A DNA stretch of 15,505 nt, taken from assembly GCA_018660305.1 (NCBI GenBank), contig JABJKO010000237.1, positions 1 through 15,505 of the forward strand. The letters run 5' to 3'. The position numbers and the translations under genes are program-made. Below the pieces are notes generated by a model. The model did not search any database and was not told where the DNA came from. It was given only the letters and a program-made list of their open reading frames with translations. How positions within the stretch are numbered: position 1 is the first letter of the stretch; each line of letters opens with the position of its first letter. Source of the DNA: Rhodospirillaceae bacterium (GTDB taxonomy: Bacteria > Pseudomonadota > Alphaproteobacteria > MPNO01 > UBA2964). Below, piece by piece: positions 1 to 6,897 of the stretch.

Positions 1-541
1 AGCCGGCCTTGGTTTCCGTTGCCGGGCGTGTTTTCTTCCCGGCCCGCCTTCCTCCCAGGTCATGGAACGCCACCAGATCATCGATGTGGCTTTTGTCGGC
101 GTCGGACAGGGCGTCATAGGCAGCGGCCGCACTGGCGAAATGGGTATCGCCCAGCGCCACCCCGTTTTCCATGGAGACTTCCTTTGCGTGAAGCGCCGAG
201 ATCCGGGGCGGCTGTTCGGAATAGGACATATCCGTGTGCCAGACCGACCCCGCATCGTCATGGCCGATGGTGCGGTCGCCGTCGCGGATGTTTGAGACAA
301 AGAAAATTTCGGGATAGTCGGGATGGGCGAAATCTTTGATCGGGACTTTTTCGATCCTGTCGAGACGCGCCATGAAGGCAAGGAACCGCTCCTCGGTCAG
401 ATCCTGGTCCCGGAAGCAGATCACCGAGTGGCGGTTGAAGGCCTCCTCGATACCGGCAAGCATCTGGTCATCCAGCGGCCGCGACAGATCGATGCCGTGA
501 ATGTCCGCGCCGAGCGCGGCACCGCTGGGAATGATTTCCAT
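1..541 (-). CDS. TauD/TfdA-family Fe(II)/2-oxoglutarate dioxygenase (3' part missing)
   Basis: The minus strand reads open from an ATG at 541 to the window edge, giving 180 residues with no stop, so the C-terminal part lies outside. The N-terminus (MEIIPSGAALGADIHGIDLS) is the classic opening of the TauD/TfdA family. Residues 100-107 read VWHTDMSY, which supplies the first two iron ligands of the facial triad, H102 and D104; the distal His and the 2-oxoglutarate-binding Arg would be off-window. Family members hydroxylate taurine, other sulfonates, 2,4-D or related acids in the cytoplasm, coupled to decarboxylation of 2-oxoglutarate; the substrate here is unknown. An AGGGAAA-like ribosome site precedes 541. 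A second in-frame ATG at 571 would add ten residues (MTVPLNRETD) and cannot be excluded. The gene is divergent from the decarboxylase-like gene at 704. Confidence 0.88.
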   Translation of the reverse strand, partial: MEIIPSGAALGADIHGIDLSRPLDDQMLAGIEEAFNRHSVICFRDQDLTEERFLAFMARLDRIEKVPIKDFAHPDYPEIFFVSNIRDGDRTIGHDDAGSVWHTDMSYSEQPPRISALHAKEVSMENGVALGDTHFASAAAAYDALSDADKSHIDDLVAFHDLGGRRAGKKTRPATETKAG

Positions 542-606
542 ATCCGTTTCCCTGTTCAATGGGACCGTCATCGATGGTGCCCCCATCCTAGCGTTGCAGG
601 CGATAA

Positions 607-624
607 GGCCGCAACAAGGCGGCC
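607..624. promoter_or_regulatory. Short hairpin in the divergent promoter region
   Basis: The region 542-703 separates the dioxygenase from the divergent gene at 704 and should hold both promoters. It contains a perfect inverted repeat, GGCCGC (607-612) and GCGGCC (619-624), with a six-base loop. It overlaps a looser GTTGC/GCAAC pair at 593-597 and 611-615. It could be an operator or a leader hairpin of the dioxygenase transcript. I see no convincing -35/-10 pair here. A short GC-rich palindrome may arise by chance in DNA of this composition. Confidence 0.3.
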
Positions 625-703
625 AGGTTTCCAAAGCCGCGGGATCGTGCTTTAAGGAAACTAACCAACAGCACAAAATTCAAAGAAAACCCATGAGGAT
701 CCC

Positions 704-1693
704 ATGACCCCGCTTAAACTGAGTATCGCGTCTACCGATTACGATCATTTCCGCGACTTCCGCACTGGTGATGTGCGCGCCCAGGGTATCGACCATACCT
801 GGTCCACCCTGTCGCACCATGAGGTGTTCGCCCGCTTTACCGCCAACCGCGAATGGGATGTCGCCGAGCTGAGCTTTGCCAAGTTCTCGGCCCAGATCAC
901 CCGCGACGATTGCGACATCGTCGGGCTTCCCGTCGTGTGTTCGCGGCTGTTCCGCTTCTCATCCTTCTATGTGAACAAGAATGCTGGCATCAAGACGGTG
1001 CAGGATCTGAAGGGCAAGCGCATCGGCTCCCCTGAATGGGCCCATTCGGCGGCCGTCTATATGCGCGGCTGGATGCATAACGATTGCGGCGTCAAGCTGC
1101 CCGACGTGCATTGGTTCCAGGCCGGCGCCAATGCGCCGGGACGGGTCGAGAAGGTGGAGCTGACTCTGCCGGAAGACGTCGAGCTGACCCGCGTGGCCGA
1201 CAAGTCCCTGTCGGAATTGCTGGCGTCCGGTGAAATCGATTGCGCCATCATCGCGCGCCCGCCCACCTGCTTCCTCGAGGGTCACCCAGATGTGGAGCGG
1301 CTGTTTCCCGATTATCTCGAGATGGAAGAAGACTATTACAAGGAAACGAAAGTCTGGCCCATCATGCATATCATCGCCATGCAGAAGCATATTCTCGATG
1401 AGAATCCGTGGGTGGCGCGTAATCTTCTCAATGCGTTCAACGAATCCAAACGGCGCAGTGTCGAGCGCCTGCTCGATCCGGCGGTGTCCCGCTATCCGCT
1501 GGCCTGGGTGCCGACCTATGCGCGCAAGATGCAGGCCATGTTCGGTGAAGACCCGTACCCGTTCGGCATCGAGGAAAACCGGGCGACGTGGGAGCAGATG
1601 CTGCTCTATACCTACCAGCAGGGCATCGCCCACAAGCACGTGACGCCGGAGGACATTTTCCCCCAAGGCATCATGACCGACGTGGTCGTCTGA
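704..1693 (+). CDS. 4,5-dihydroxyphthalate decarboxylase-like protein (periplasmic-binding fold, cytoplasmic)
   Basis: This 329-residue protein resembles the Pht5/OphC group, 4,5-dihydroxyphthalate decarboxylases built on the type-2 periplasmic-binding-protein fold and related to NMT1/SsuA-type binding proteins. Visible features are the start LKLSIASTDYDH, the interdomain stretch DLKGKRIGSPEW (101-112), the acidic/Cys segment ELLASGEIDCAI (171-182) and an aromatic C-terminal helical part. There is no signal peptide, which argues for an enzyme rather than a transporter binding protein. Known members decarboxylate 4,5-dihydroxyphthalate to protocatechuate, but many relatives have no proven activity and I see no phthalate dioxygenase nearby. 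A GAGGA ribosome site at 695-699 precedes the ATG with tight spacing. The gene ends 26 bases before the convergent dehydrogenase, and no terminator hairpin is evident between them. Confidence 0.8.
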   Translation: MTPLKLSIASTDYDHFRDFRTGDVRAQGIDHTWSTLSHHEVFARFTANREWDVAELSFAKFSAQITRDDCDIVGLPVVCSRLFRFSSFYVNKNAGIKTVQDLKGKRIGSPEWAHSAAVYMRGWMHNDCGVKLPDVHWFQAGANAPGRVEKVELTLPEDVELTRVADKSLSELLASGEIDCAIIARPPTCFLEGHPDVERLFPDYLEMEEDYYKETKVWPIMHIIAMQKHILDENPWVARNLLNAFNESKRRSVERLLDPAVSRYPLAWVPTYARKMQAMFGEDPYPFGIEENRATWEQMLLYTYQQGIAHKHVTPEDIFPQGIMTDVVV

Positions 1694-1719
1694 CCTGGCC
1701 TGACGCTTCTGATACCCGT

Positions 1720-2649
1720 CTAATACCCCGCGTCGCGGTTTACCGGCTGGATAAACGGCTCGCCGGCGCGCAGGCGGCGGATGTTCTCGGCGACCTGGGG
1801 CGCGACCCGGCTGGGCTGTGAATGGCGCGCGGTGTGCGGCATCACGGTGATCCCGGGATGGGCCCAGAACGGATGATCCCCGGGCAGGGGTTCGGTGCGG
1901 AACACGTCCAGCGTCGCGTGACCAAGACGCCCGCTATCCAGCGCCGCCATCAGGTCTTCGTCGACGATGTGCTGGCCGCGGCCGATATTGATGATCTTGG
2001 CATCCTCGGGCAGCATGGCCAGGGTGCGGGTGTCGAGGATATCCTCGGTCTCCGTCGTGAGCGGCAGCACATTGACCATGATGTCGCTGCGGTTGAGAAA
2101 TGGTTCGAGCCCGGCCGCGCCATGGAAATTCTCAACGCCGTCCATATCATTGGGCGTCCGCGTCCAGCTTGCGGTCTGGAAGCCAAGATCGCGCACCAGC
2201 ACCACGCAGGGATGGGCGATGACACCGAGCCCCATGAAACCGACACGGCGCTCGCTGGCCAGCAGCACCGGCGGCTTCTCCCATTTGGCGTCGCGCTGGT
2301 TATCCAGAAAATCCGGCATGTTGCGGTGATGGCGCAGTACATGCATCAGCACATATTCGGCGATCATGCGATCGCCGTCCGGCTGGGTGGATCGCACGAT
2401 GGGGATATCCGCCGGCAGTTCCGCGTCGTCCAGCAGGCTCTCCACCCCGGCCTGAAGCCCGATGATCAGGCGCAGGTTGCGCAGCTGGGGAAACAGGCCC
2501 GGCTGCTGCCTCGCGAACAGGGCCACGTCGATGTCGTCGGGGTTCCCCATATCCGGATAAACGCGCAGTTCCTCGCCGGTCAGGGCGGCGGCCAGCGGGT
2601 CGCTCCACCGTTCGGGAGGGCCGATGGTCGAGGCCAGTAATACCGCCAT
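1720..2649 (-). CDS. D-isomer 2-hydroxyacid dehydrogenase, GhrA-like glyoxylate/hydroxypyruvate reductase
   Basis: This 309-residue protein has the layout of the D-2-hydroxyacid dehydrogenase family: a split catalytic domain (about 1-100 and 285-309) around an NAD(P)-binding Rossmann domain. The catalytic set is present: R224 in NIGRG, E253 in FRTEPLP and H272 in MPHTA. LPLTTETEDILD (195-206) is also typical. Such enzymes reduce glyoxylate, hydroxypyruvate or other 2-oxoacids to D-2-hydroxyacids with NAD(P)H. The nucleotide loop at 140-145 is GLGVIA where GxGxxG is expected, so the third Gly is Ala and the following helix (HPCVV) is unusual; cofactor binding may be altered. A clear AAGGGTG ribosome site precedes the ATG at 2649. 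It is divergent from the MetE-like gene at 2751. The true substrate is not shown. Confidence 0.88.
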   Translation of the reverse strand: MAVLLASTIGPPERWSDPLAAALTGEELRVYPDMGNPDDIDVALFARQQPGLFPQLRNLRLIIGLQAGVESLLDDAELPADIPIVRSTQPDGDRMIAEYVLMHVLRHHRNMPDFLDNQRDAKWEKPPVLLASERRVGFMGLGVIAHPCVVLVRDLGFQTASWTRTPNDMDGVENFHGAAGLEPFLNRSDIMVNVLPLTTETEDILDTRTLAMLPEDAKIINIGRGQHIVDEDLMAALDSGRLGHATLDVFRTEPLPGDHPFWAHPGITVMPHTARHSQPSRVAPQVAENIRRLRAGEPFIQPVNRDAGY

Positions 2650-2750
2650 GGGTCACCCTTCTTCTGTTTCCGGAATGGCTTTATAACAAGCGTATGAGGC
2701 GCTGGGTAGCGTGCGCCCGCATCGAATAATTCAGGCGTAGGGGAGACATC

Positions 2751-3785
2751 ATGACCGATACACAGCCCGTCATTCATCTGGTCGGCAGCATTCCGCTGGA
2801 TGATGCGGAGACGGTATTTCGCACGCTGGGTCAACGGGTTGGGGCTCACGCCGAGCGTATTCCGGATGGCGAAACAGGGCGGCGCCAGCGCTGGATCAGC
2901 TTTATCATGGATCAGCTCAAGGCCGACCCGGCCTTCGAGGTGGATCAGAGCTTGCCGCCGTTCCAGTTCACCCAGTTCGATGGCACGGTGGTCTATGAGA
3001 TCCCGCGCCTGACCTTCACCGCCGGTACCGATCCCAAATCGGTCACCTTTGACACCGGCTATGCCGACGATGCCATCCGCAACTTTGCCATCTTCGACCG
3101 GTTGCAGGGGGAGGGCGCGATTCCGGCGGGGGTCAAATACCAGATCGACATGGCGACGCCGCTGGCCATTGCCTACAATTTCGTGGTGCCGTCGATTTAT
3201 GATGCCTTTATCGAGATCTATATGGATCATCTCGCCGCCGAGTTCGAACGTATCCAGACAGCGCTGCCCCATGACCGGATATCGTATCAATGGGATGTGT
3301 GCCAGGAAGTTCTCATGTGGGAGGGATATTACGAGCAGGTGTCAGGATGGAAGGAACAAATCTTCTCCGTGCTCGGGCGCATCGGCGGCATGGTGCCGGC
3401 GGACATCGATCTCGGCTATCACCTCTGCTATGGCAGCCCCAAGGACGAGCACATGGTCCTGCCGGAAGACATGACCAATCTGGTGGACATCGCCAATGGC
3501 ATCGTCGCCGCGGTGAAACGACCGGTGCAGTACATCCATATGCCGGTGCCCATAAAACGCAACGACGATGCCTATTTCGCGCCGCTGACCGGGCTCAAGA
3601 TGGGCGGCACCAGGCTGTATCTCGGGCTGGTTCACGCCGGCGATGGCGACAACAGTGCGGTGAAGCTCGCTACCGCGCGCAAATACGCCACCGTCGCGGG
3701 TGTTGCCACCGAATGCGGCATGGGGCGTGGTGATCCTGGAATCTTCGAACCCGCCCTCGATATCTCCCTCAGCCTGGTGAAGTGA
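2751..3785 (+). CDS. MetE-like (cobalamin-independent methionine synthase C-terminal domain) protein, short form
   Basis: The 344 residues fit one UROD/MetE-like TIM barrel, about half the length of full MetE, which has a duplicated domain. Near the C-terminus GYHLCYG (222-228) and TECGMG (320-325) match the zinc-ligand segments of MetE, giving H224, C226 and C322. The expected Glu ligand is not obvious; the strand that should carry it reads QYIHMPVP (260-267), with H263. Known relatives transfer a methyl group to a zinc-bound thiol, but the short stand-alone proteins are mostly uncharacterised, so methionine synthesis is not assured. An AGGGGAGA ribosome site precedes the ATG. The MOSC gene starts one base after this stop, so the two are probably co-translated. 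I found no cobalamin or SAM riboswitch in the short leader. Confidence 0.72.
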   Translation: MTDTQPVIHLVGSIPLDDAETVFRTLGQRVGAHAERIPDGETGRRQRWISFIMDQLKADPAFEVDQSLPPFQFTQFDGTVVYEIPRLTFTAGTDPKSVTFDTGYADDAIRNFAIFDRLQGEGAIPAGVKYQIDMATPLAIAYNFVVPSIYDAFIEIYMDHLAAEFERIQTALPHDRISYQWDVCQEVLMWEGYYEQVSGWKEQIFSVLGRIGGMVPADIDLGYHLCYGSPKDEHMVLPEDMTNLVDIANGIVAAVKRPVQYIHMPVPIKRNDDAYFAPLTGLKMGGTRLYLGLVHAGDGDNSAVKLATARKYATVAGVATECGMGRGDPGIFEPALDISLSLVK

Positions 3786-3786
3786 T

Positions 3787-4461
3787 GTGGCCGGGATGAG
3801 GCTGATTTCGGTCAATGTGGGGCAGCCCAAGAAAGTTTCCTATACCGATCGCAAGGGACGCGACAAAACCACCACCACCGGAATATTCAAGGAACCGGTC
3901 GCCGGCCGGGTGATGCTGCGGCGCACCAATCTCGATGGCGACAGGCAGGCCGATCTTGTCGGTCATGGCGGGCCCGACAAGGCGGTCTATGTTTTCGCGA
4001 AGGAGAACTATGCCTTCTGGGCGGATAAGCTCGGACGGACGGATTTCGCGGCCGCCGGCCAGTTCGGCGAGAACTTCACGGTTGAGGGCATGGCCGATGA
4101 CGACATTTGCATTGGCGACCGGTTCCGCGTCGGCGGCGCGCTGGTGGAGGTGACCCAGCCCCGCGTGCCGTGTTTCAAGCTCGGCATTCTCATGGGCATC
4201 GACAATTTCCAGAAACAGTTCGCCGCCGAATGCCGTGTCGGGTTCTATTTAAGGGTCCTGGAAGAGGGCGAGGTCGGCGCCGGTGATGCCATCGAGCCGG
4301 CGGGAGAGGGCAAGGTGCGCATGAGCGTCCGCCATATGATGCATCTGCTCTATTTCGAACCGGACAATGTGGCGGGCGCAAAGAATGCCTTGGAGATTGA
4401 AGCGCTCTCTCCCGGCTGGCGCGGCTCCTTCGAGGAGCGGGTGGCCAAGGCGGGCGGCTGA
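3787..4461 (+). CDS. MOSC domain protein, YiiM type
   Basis: The product (224 residues from the GTG at 3787, or 221 from the ATG at 3796) matches the length of E. coli YiiM and has the MOSC core: HGGPDKAVY (60-68), GENFTV (94-99) and TQPRVPCFKLG (123-133), whose C129 is the conserved Cys expected to bind a molybdenum cofactor or sulfur. A C-terminal helical extension follows, as in YiiM. YiiM-type proteins are linked to reduction of N-hydroxylated compounds such as 6-hydroxylaminopurine; other MOSC proteins move sulfur or Moco. The start almost touches the MetE-like stop at 3785 and has only a weak ribosome site, suggesting translational coupling. Its 3' end lies three bases from the convergent AhpD-like gene. 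Which start is used is uncertain. Confidence 0.88.
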   Translation: MAGMRLISVNVGQPKKVSYTDRKGRDKTTTTGIFKEPVAGRVMLRRTNLDGDRQADLVGHGGPDKAVYVFAKENYAFWADKLGRTDFAAAGQFGENFTVEGMADDDICIGDRFRVGGALVEVTQPRVPCFKLGILMGIDNFQKQFAAECRVGFYLRVLEEGEVGAGDAIEPAGEGKVRMSVRHMMHLLYFEPDNVAGAKNALEIEALSPGWRGSFEERVAKAGG

Positions 4462-4464
4462 CCG

Positions 4465-4896
4465 TCAGGACCCCGGAACGCGGCGGAAGGCGACCGCCAG
4501 GCGATTGTGGATATTGATGGTGCAGATGGCGTAGGTCAGTTCGATGACTTCCGGTTCCGAGAAGTGTTGGCAAACCCCCTCATAGACATCGTCCGGCACG
4601 TGGCTCTCGGCCACCAGGGTCACGGATTCGGTCCAGGCAAGTGCGGCTTGTTCGCGCTCGTCGAAGCAGGCGGCATCCTGCCACACAACGAGATTCTGGA
4701 TCCGTTCCTCGCTCTGTCCGGTGTCGCGTAGCCGGTTGGCATGCAGATTGACGCAATTGGCGCAGCCATTGATCTGCGAGGCGCGCAGCTTGACCAGCTC
4801 AATCATCCCTTTGTCGAGACTGCCCTTGTCCGCCAGGGCGGCGAGGCCACCGAGTGCGCGCCACCCGTCACTCTTCCGATAATCCAGCCGTGCCAT
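4465..4896 (-). CDS. AhpD-like carboxymuconolactone decarboxylase-family protein
   Basis: The 143-residue product carries the AhpD signature: E33 in MIELVKLRAS followed by INGCANCVNLH (42-52), giving the CxxC pair C45/C48 and the proton-relay His H52. TESVTLVAESHVPDDVY and a C-terminal TINIHNRLAVAFR are also typical of this helical family. Members act as peroxidase partners or disulfide reductases; a decarboxylase role is not implied. I chose the ATG at 4896 because MARLDY is the common family start and GGGAGAAG lies upstream. An ATG at 4935 (adding MDVQIIKQGGRRT) is preceded by an equally good GAGGAG, so 156 residues is possible. The gene lies downstream of dctM on the same strand, separated by a strong palindromic repeat, so it may have its own promoter. 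Confidence 0.9.
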   Translation of the reverse strand: MARLDYRKSDGWRALGGLAALADKGSLDKGMIELVKLRASQINGCANCVNLHANRLRDTGQSEERIQNLVVWQDAACFDEREQAALAWTESVTLVAESHVPDDVYEGVCQHFSEPEVIELTYAICTINIHNRLAVAFRRVPGS

Positions 4897-4975
4897 GGTT
4901 CTTCTCCCGCCCTGTTTGATGATTTGGACATCCATGTTGCTCCTCTAACGCCCCTTCGTCATGCGGCTTACAGTC

Positions 4976-5062
4976 TCGTCATCCTCGGACTGGTTCCGAG
5001 GATCTTTTCCAGAGTGAAGCTCTTTTGGCGGGAGATCCTCGGGACAAGCCCGAGGATGACGA
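4976..5062. repeat. Compound palindromic (REP/BIME-like) repeat between dctM and the AhpD-like gene
   Basis: Two arms of about 30 bases, 4976-5005 and 5033-5062, are inverted copies of each other with a few mismatches. The outer 13 bases match perfectly (TCGTCATCCTCGG against CCGAGGATGACGA), and the inner AGATCCTCGG-type ends match too. Each arm is itself a small hairpin: CCTCGG with CCGAGG in the left arm, CCTCGGG with CCCGAGG in the right. Only 27 bases separate the arms. Such a paired-hairpin element is typical of dispersed intergenic repeats in proteobacterial genomes and could fold into one long stem in RNA. Its site after the dctM stop fits 3'-end protection or termination of the TRAP transcript. 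Family membership needs a genome search. Confidence 0.75.
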
Positions 5063-5086
5063 CATTGGAGGATGGAAACGCGGTGC

Positions 5087-6388
5087 TTAACTAAACAGAA
5101 TTCCCGGCAGCCACAGCGCGATCTGGGGGAACAGGAGCAGCAGCGCGATCAGGATTCCGTCAGCCACCAGGAACGGCGCGATGCCGGCGAACATGGTGGT
5201 AAGCGGTACTTCGGGCAGTTGGGCGCGCATGACGAAGATGTTGAGCCCCACCGGCGGCGTGATCAGCCCAATCTCCACCACCACCACCATGAGGATGCCG
5301 TACCACACGGAATCGTAGCCCAACGCGGTGGCGACCGGCAGGAACACTGGCACGGTGACCAGGATGATGGCGACCGCATCCAGCACGCAGCCGAGGATGA
5401 TGTAAAACACCAGGATCATCATGATCACGGCCCACGGCGCCAGATCGAAATGCTTGATCAGATCGATCAGCCCCACGGGCAGGCGGGTCTGGACCACGAA
5501 ATAGGCGAAGATCCACGCGCCGACGATGATGAACATGAGCATGGCGGTGGTCCGCAGGGTCTCCATGAGACACTCATACAATCCGCGCCAGCTCAGCTGC
5601 CGTGTGGCGAAGGCGATGATTATGGCGGCAAACGACGCGATACCCGCCGCCTCGGTGGGGCTGAACCAGCCGGTATAGATGCCGCCCACGGCGAGCCCGA
5701 ACAGCAGCACCAGCTTCCACATGGACAAGACGGCGATGACGCGCTCGCGCATAGGCATGCGCGGGCCTTCGGGGGCCCACTCTGGACGCAGCCTGACCAT
5801 GACCCAGACCACCACCAGGAACAGAGCGGCCAGGATCACACCGGGAATCATGCCGGCGGCGAACAGCATGGGGACCGATTCCTCGGCCGCCAGCGCATAG
5901 ATCACCATGATCACCGAGGGCGGGATCAGGATCCCCAGGGTGCCCGCCGCCGCCACCGACCCGGTAGCCAGCCTGTCGTCATAGCCATAGCGTTGCATCT
6001 CGGGCACGGCGATCTGGGTGAAGGTCGCCGCCGTGGCGAGCGACGAGCCGCTGATTGCGGAGAACCCGGCGCAGGCGCCGATGGTGGCCATGGGCAGCGC
6101 GCCGCGTCTTCCGGCGAAAACGGCGTTAGCGGCGTGAAACAGTTCCTGCGACATGTTGGAGCGGGTCGCCACCGTGCCCATGAGGATGAACAGCGGCAGG
6201 ACGGAGAACGAGTAATGGACTAGCGAATAGGGCGTGTTGCCGAAGACAATGAAGGCCTTGTCCCAGCCATCGATGGCGGCATAGCCGACCAGTCCCACCA
6301 GCCCCATGGCGGCGCCCAGCGGCACCCGAAGCAGGGTGAGGGCGATGAGGATTACGACCCCGATCGCGCCGATTTCCTGGGGGCTCAC
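5087..6388 (-). CDS. dctM: TRAP transporter large permease subunit (DctM)
   Basis: This 433-residue, strongly hydrophobic protein has the features of the 12-helix TRAP large subunit. They include the opening MSPQEIGAIGVVILIALTLL, the segment ATIGACAGFSAISGSSLATA, IAVPEMQRYGYDDRLATGSV, the LGILIPPSVIMVIYALAAE stretch and the C-terminal VVVEIGLITPPVGLNIFVM. It forms the sodium-coupled transmembrane pathway together with DctQ. The start is GTG at 6388 inside a GTGA overlap with the dctQ stop, with a strong AAGAGGAG ribosome site. It is the last gene of the dctP-dctQ-dctM run, and its stop is followed 24 bases later by the compound palindrome. The transported substrate cannot be read from this subunit. 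Confidence 0.96.
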   Translation of the reverse strand: MSPQEIGAIGVVILIALTLLRVPLGAAMGLVGLVGYAAIDGWDKAFIVFGNTPYSLVHYSFSVLPLFILMGTVATRSNMSQELFHAANAVFAGRRGALPMATIGACAGFSAISGSSLATAATFTQIAVPEMQRYGYDDRLATGSVAAAGTLGILIPPSVIMVIYALAAEESVPMLFAAGMIPGVILAALFLVVVWVMVRLRPEWAPEGPRMPMRERVIAVLSMWKLVLLFGLAVGGIYTGWFSPTEAAGIASFAAIIIAFATRQLSWRGLYECLMETLRTTAMLMFIIVGAWIFAYFVVQTRLPVGLIDLIKHFDLAPWAVIMMILVFYIILGCVLDAVAIILVTVPVFLPVATALGYDSVWYGILMVVVVEIGLITPPVGLNIFVMRAQLPEVPLTTMFAGIAPFLVADGILIALLLLFPQIALWLPGILFS

Positions 6389-6888
6389 GCGCTGCTCCTC
6401 TTGTCATTGGAGCCGCCCAAGGCGGTCGACAGATCGCGCAGGAACAGGACGAGCGCCGCGGCGATGGCCCATGCGACACCGGTCAGGATCAGCGCCGCCT
6501 TCCAGATCAGTGGCAGTTGCAGATCCATGGTGATCTCATTGAATTCGATGAAGTCCAGTGCCGGCTGCACCATGTGCCAGGCCAGCAGAGTGACGAAAAC
6601 CACCCCGGTGAAATTGCCGATGACCCGCAGCCAGTCGATAATTTTTGCGGGAAGAATCTGGTCGATCAGCTCGATGGTGATGTGCTGGTCGCGCAGGAAC
6701 ACTTCCGGGATGGCGAGAAACGCCACCGCCGCCAGCATGAACTCAACGATCTCATAGGTGCCGAAGATCGGTGCATTGAGCCCCGAGCGCAGCCCCACAT
6801 CGACCACGTTGATCGCTACCATGGCGAGCAGGAAAACAGCGGCGACGCGGGTCAATAACCGCGCCACCGCCGTGACAAACGACGTCAT
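6385..6888 (-). CDS. dctQ: TRAP transporter small permease subunit (DctQ)
   Basis: The 167-residue protein has four predicted membrane helices at about 12-32, 46-65, 88-106 and 130-150. It also has the DctQ-type stretch YEIVEFMLAAVAFLAIPEVF and the following motif RDQHITIELI (66-75). The small subunit pairs with DctM in the inner membrane of a TRAP system. It starts nine bases after the dctP stop and overlaps dctM by four bases, so the three genes form one operon. No good ribosome site is visible before the ATG at 6888, which points to translation coupled to dctP. Confidence 0.94.
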   Translation of the reverse strand: MTSFVTAVARLLTRVAAVFLLAMVAINVVDVGLRSGLNAPIFGTYEIVEFMLAAVAFLAIPEVFLRDQHITIELIDQILPAKIIDWLRVIGNFTGVVFVTLLAWHMVQPALDFIEFNEITMDLQLPLIWKAALILTGVAWAIAAALVLFLRDLSTALGGSNDKRSSA

Positions 6889-6897
6889 GGGCTGGTG

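Noticed and set aside
323..655. Plus-strand open frames at the left end (19-339, 323-655, 501-707)
   Set aside because: They lie antisense to the TauD/TfdA dioxygenase, whose minus-strand frame has the HxD motif and runs off the window.
959..1666. Minus-strand open frame of 235 residues
   Set aside because: Antisense shadow of the decarboxylase-like gene, which has a ribosome site and family motifs.
1822..2640. Plus-strand open frame of 272 residues
   Set aside because: Antisense shadow of the 2-hydroxyacid dehydrogenase, with no recognisable motif.
2580..3290. Minus-strand open frame of 236 residues spanning the intergenic gap
   Set aside because: It overlaps both the dehydrogenase and the MetE-like gene in the wrong frame and has no family features.
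5072..6223. Long plus-strand open frame of 383 residues very rich in His, Asp, Gln and Gly
   Set aside because: It is the antisense of dctM; the composition is what hydrophobic codons give on the other strand, and dctM has full family motifs.
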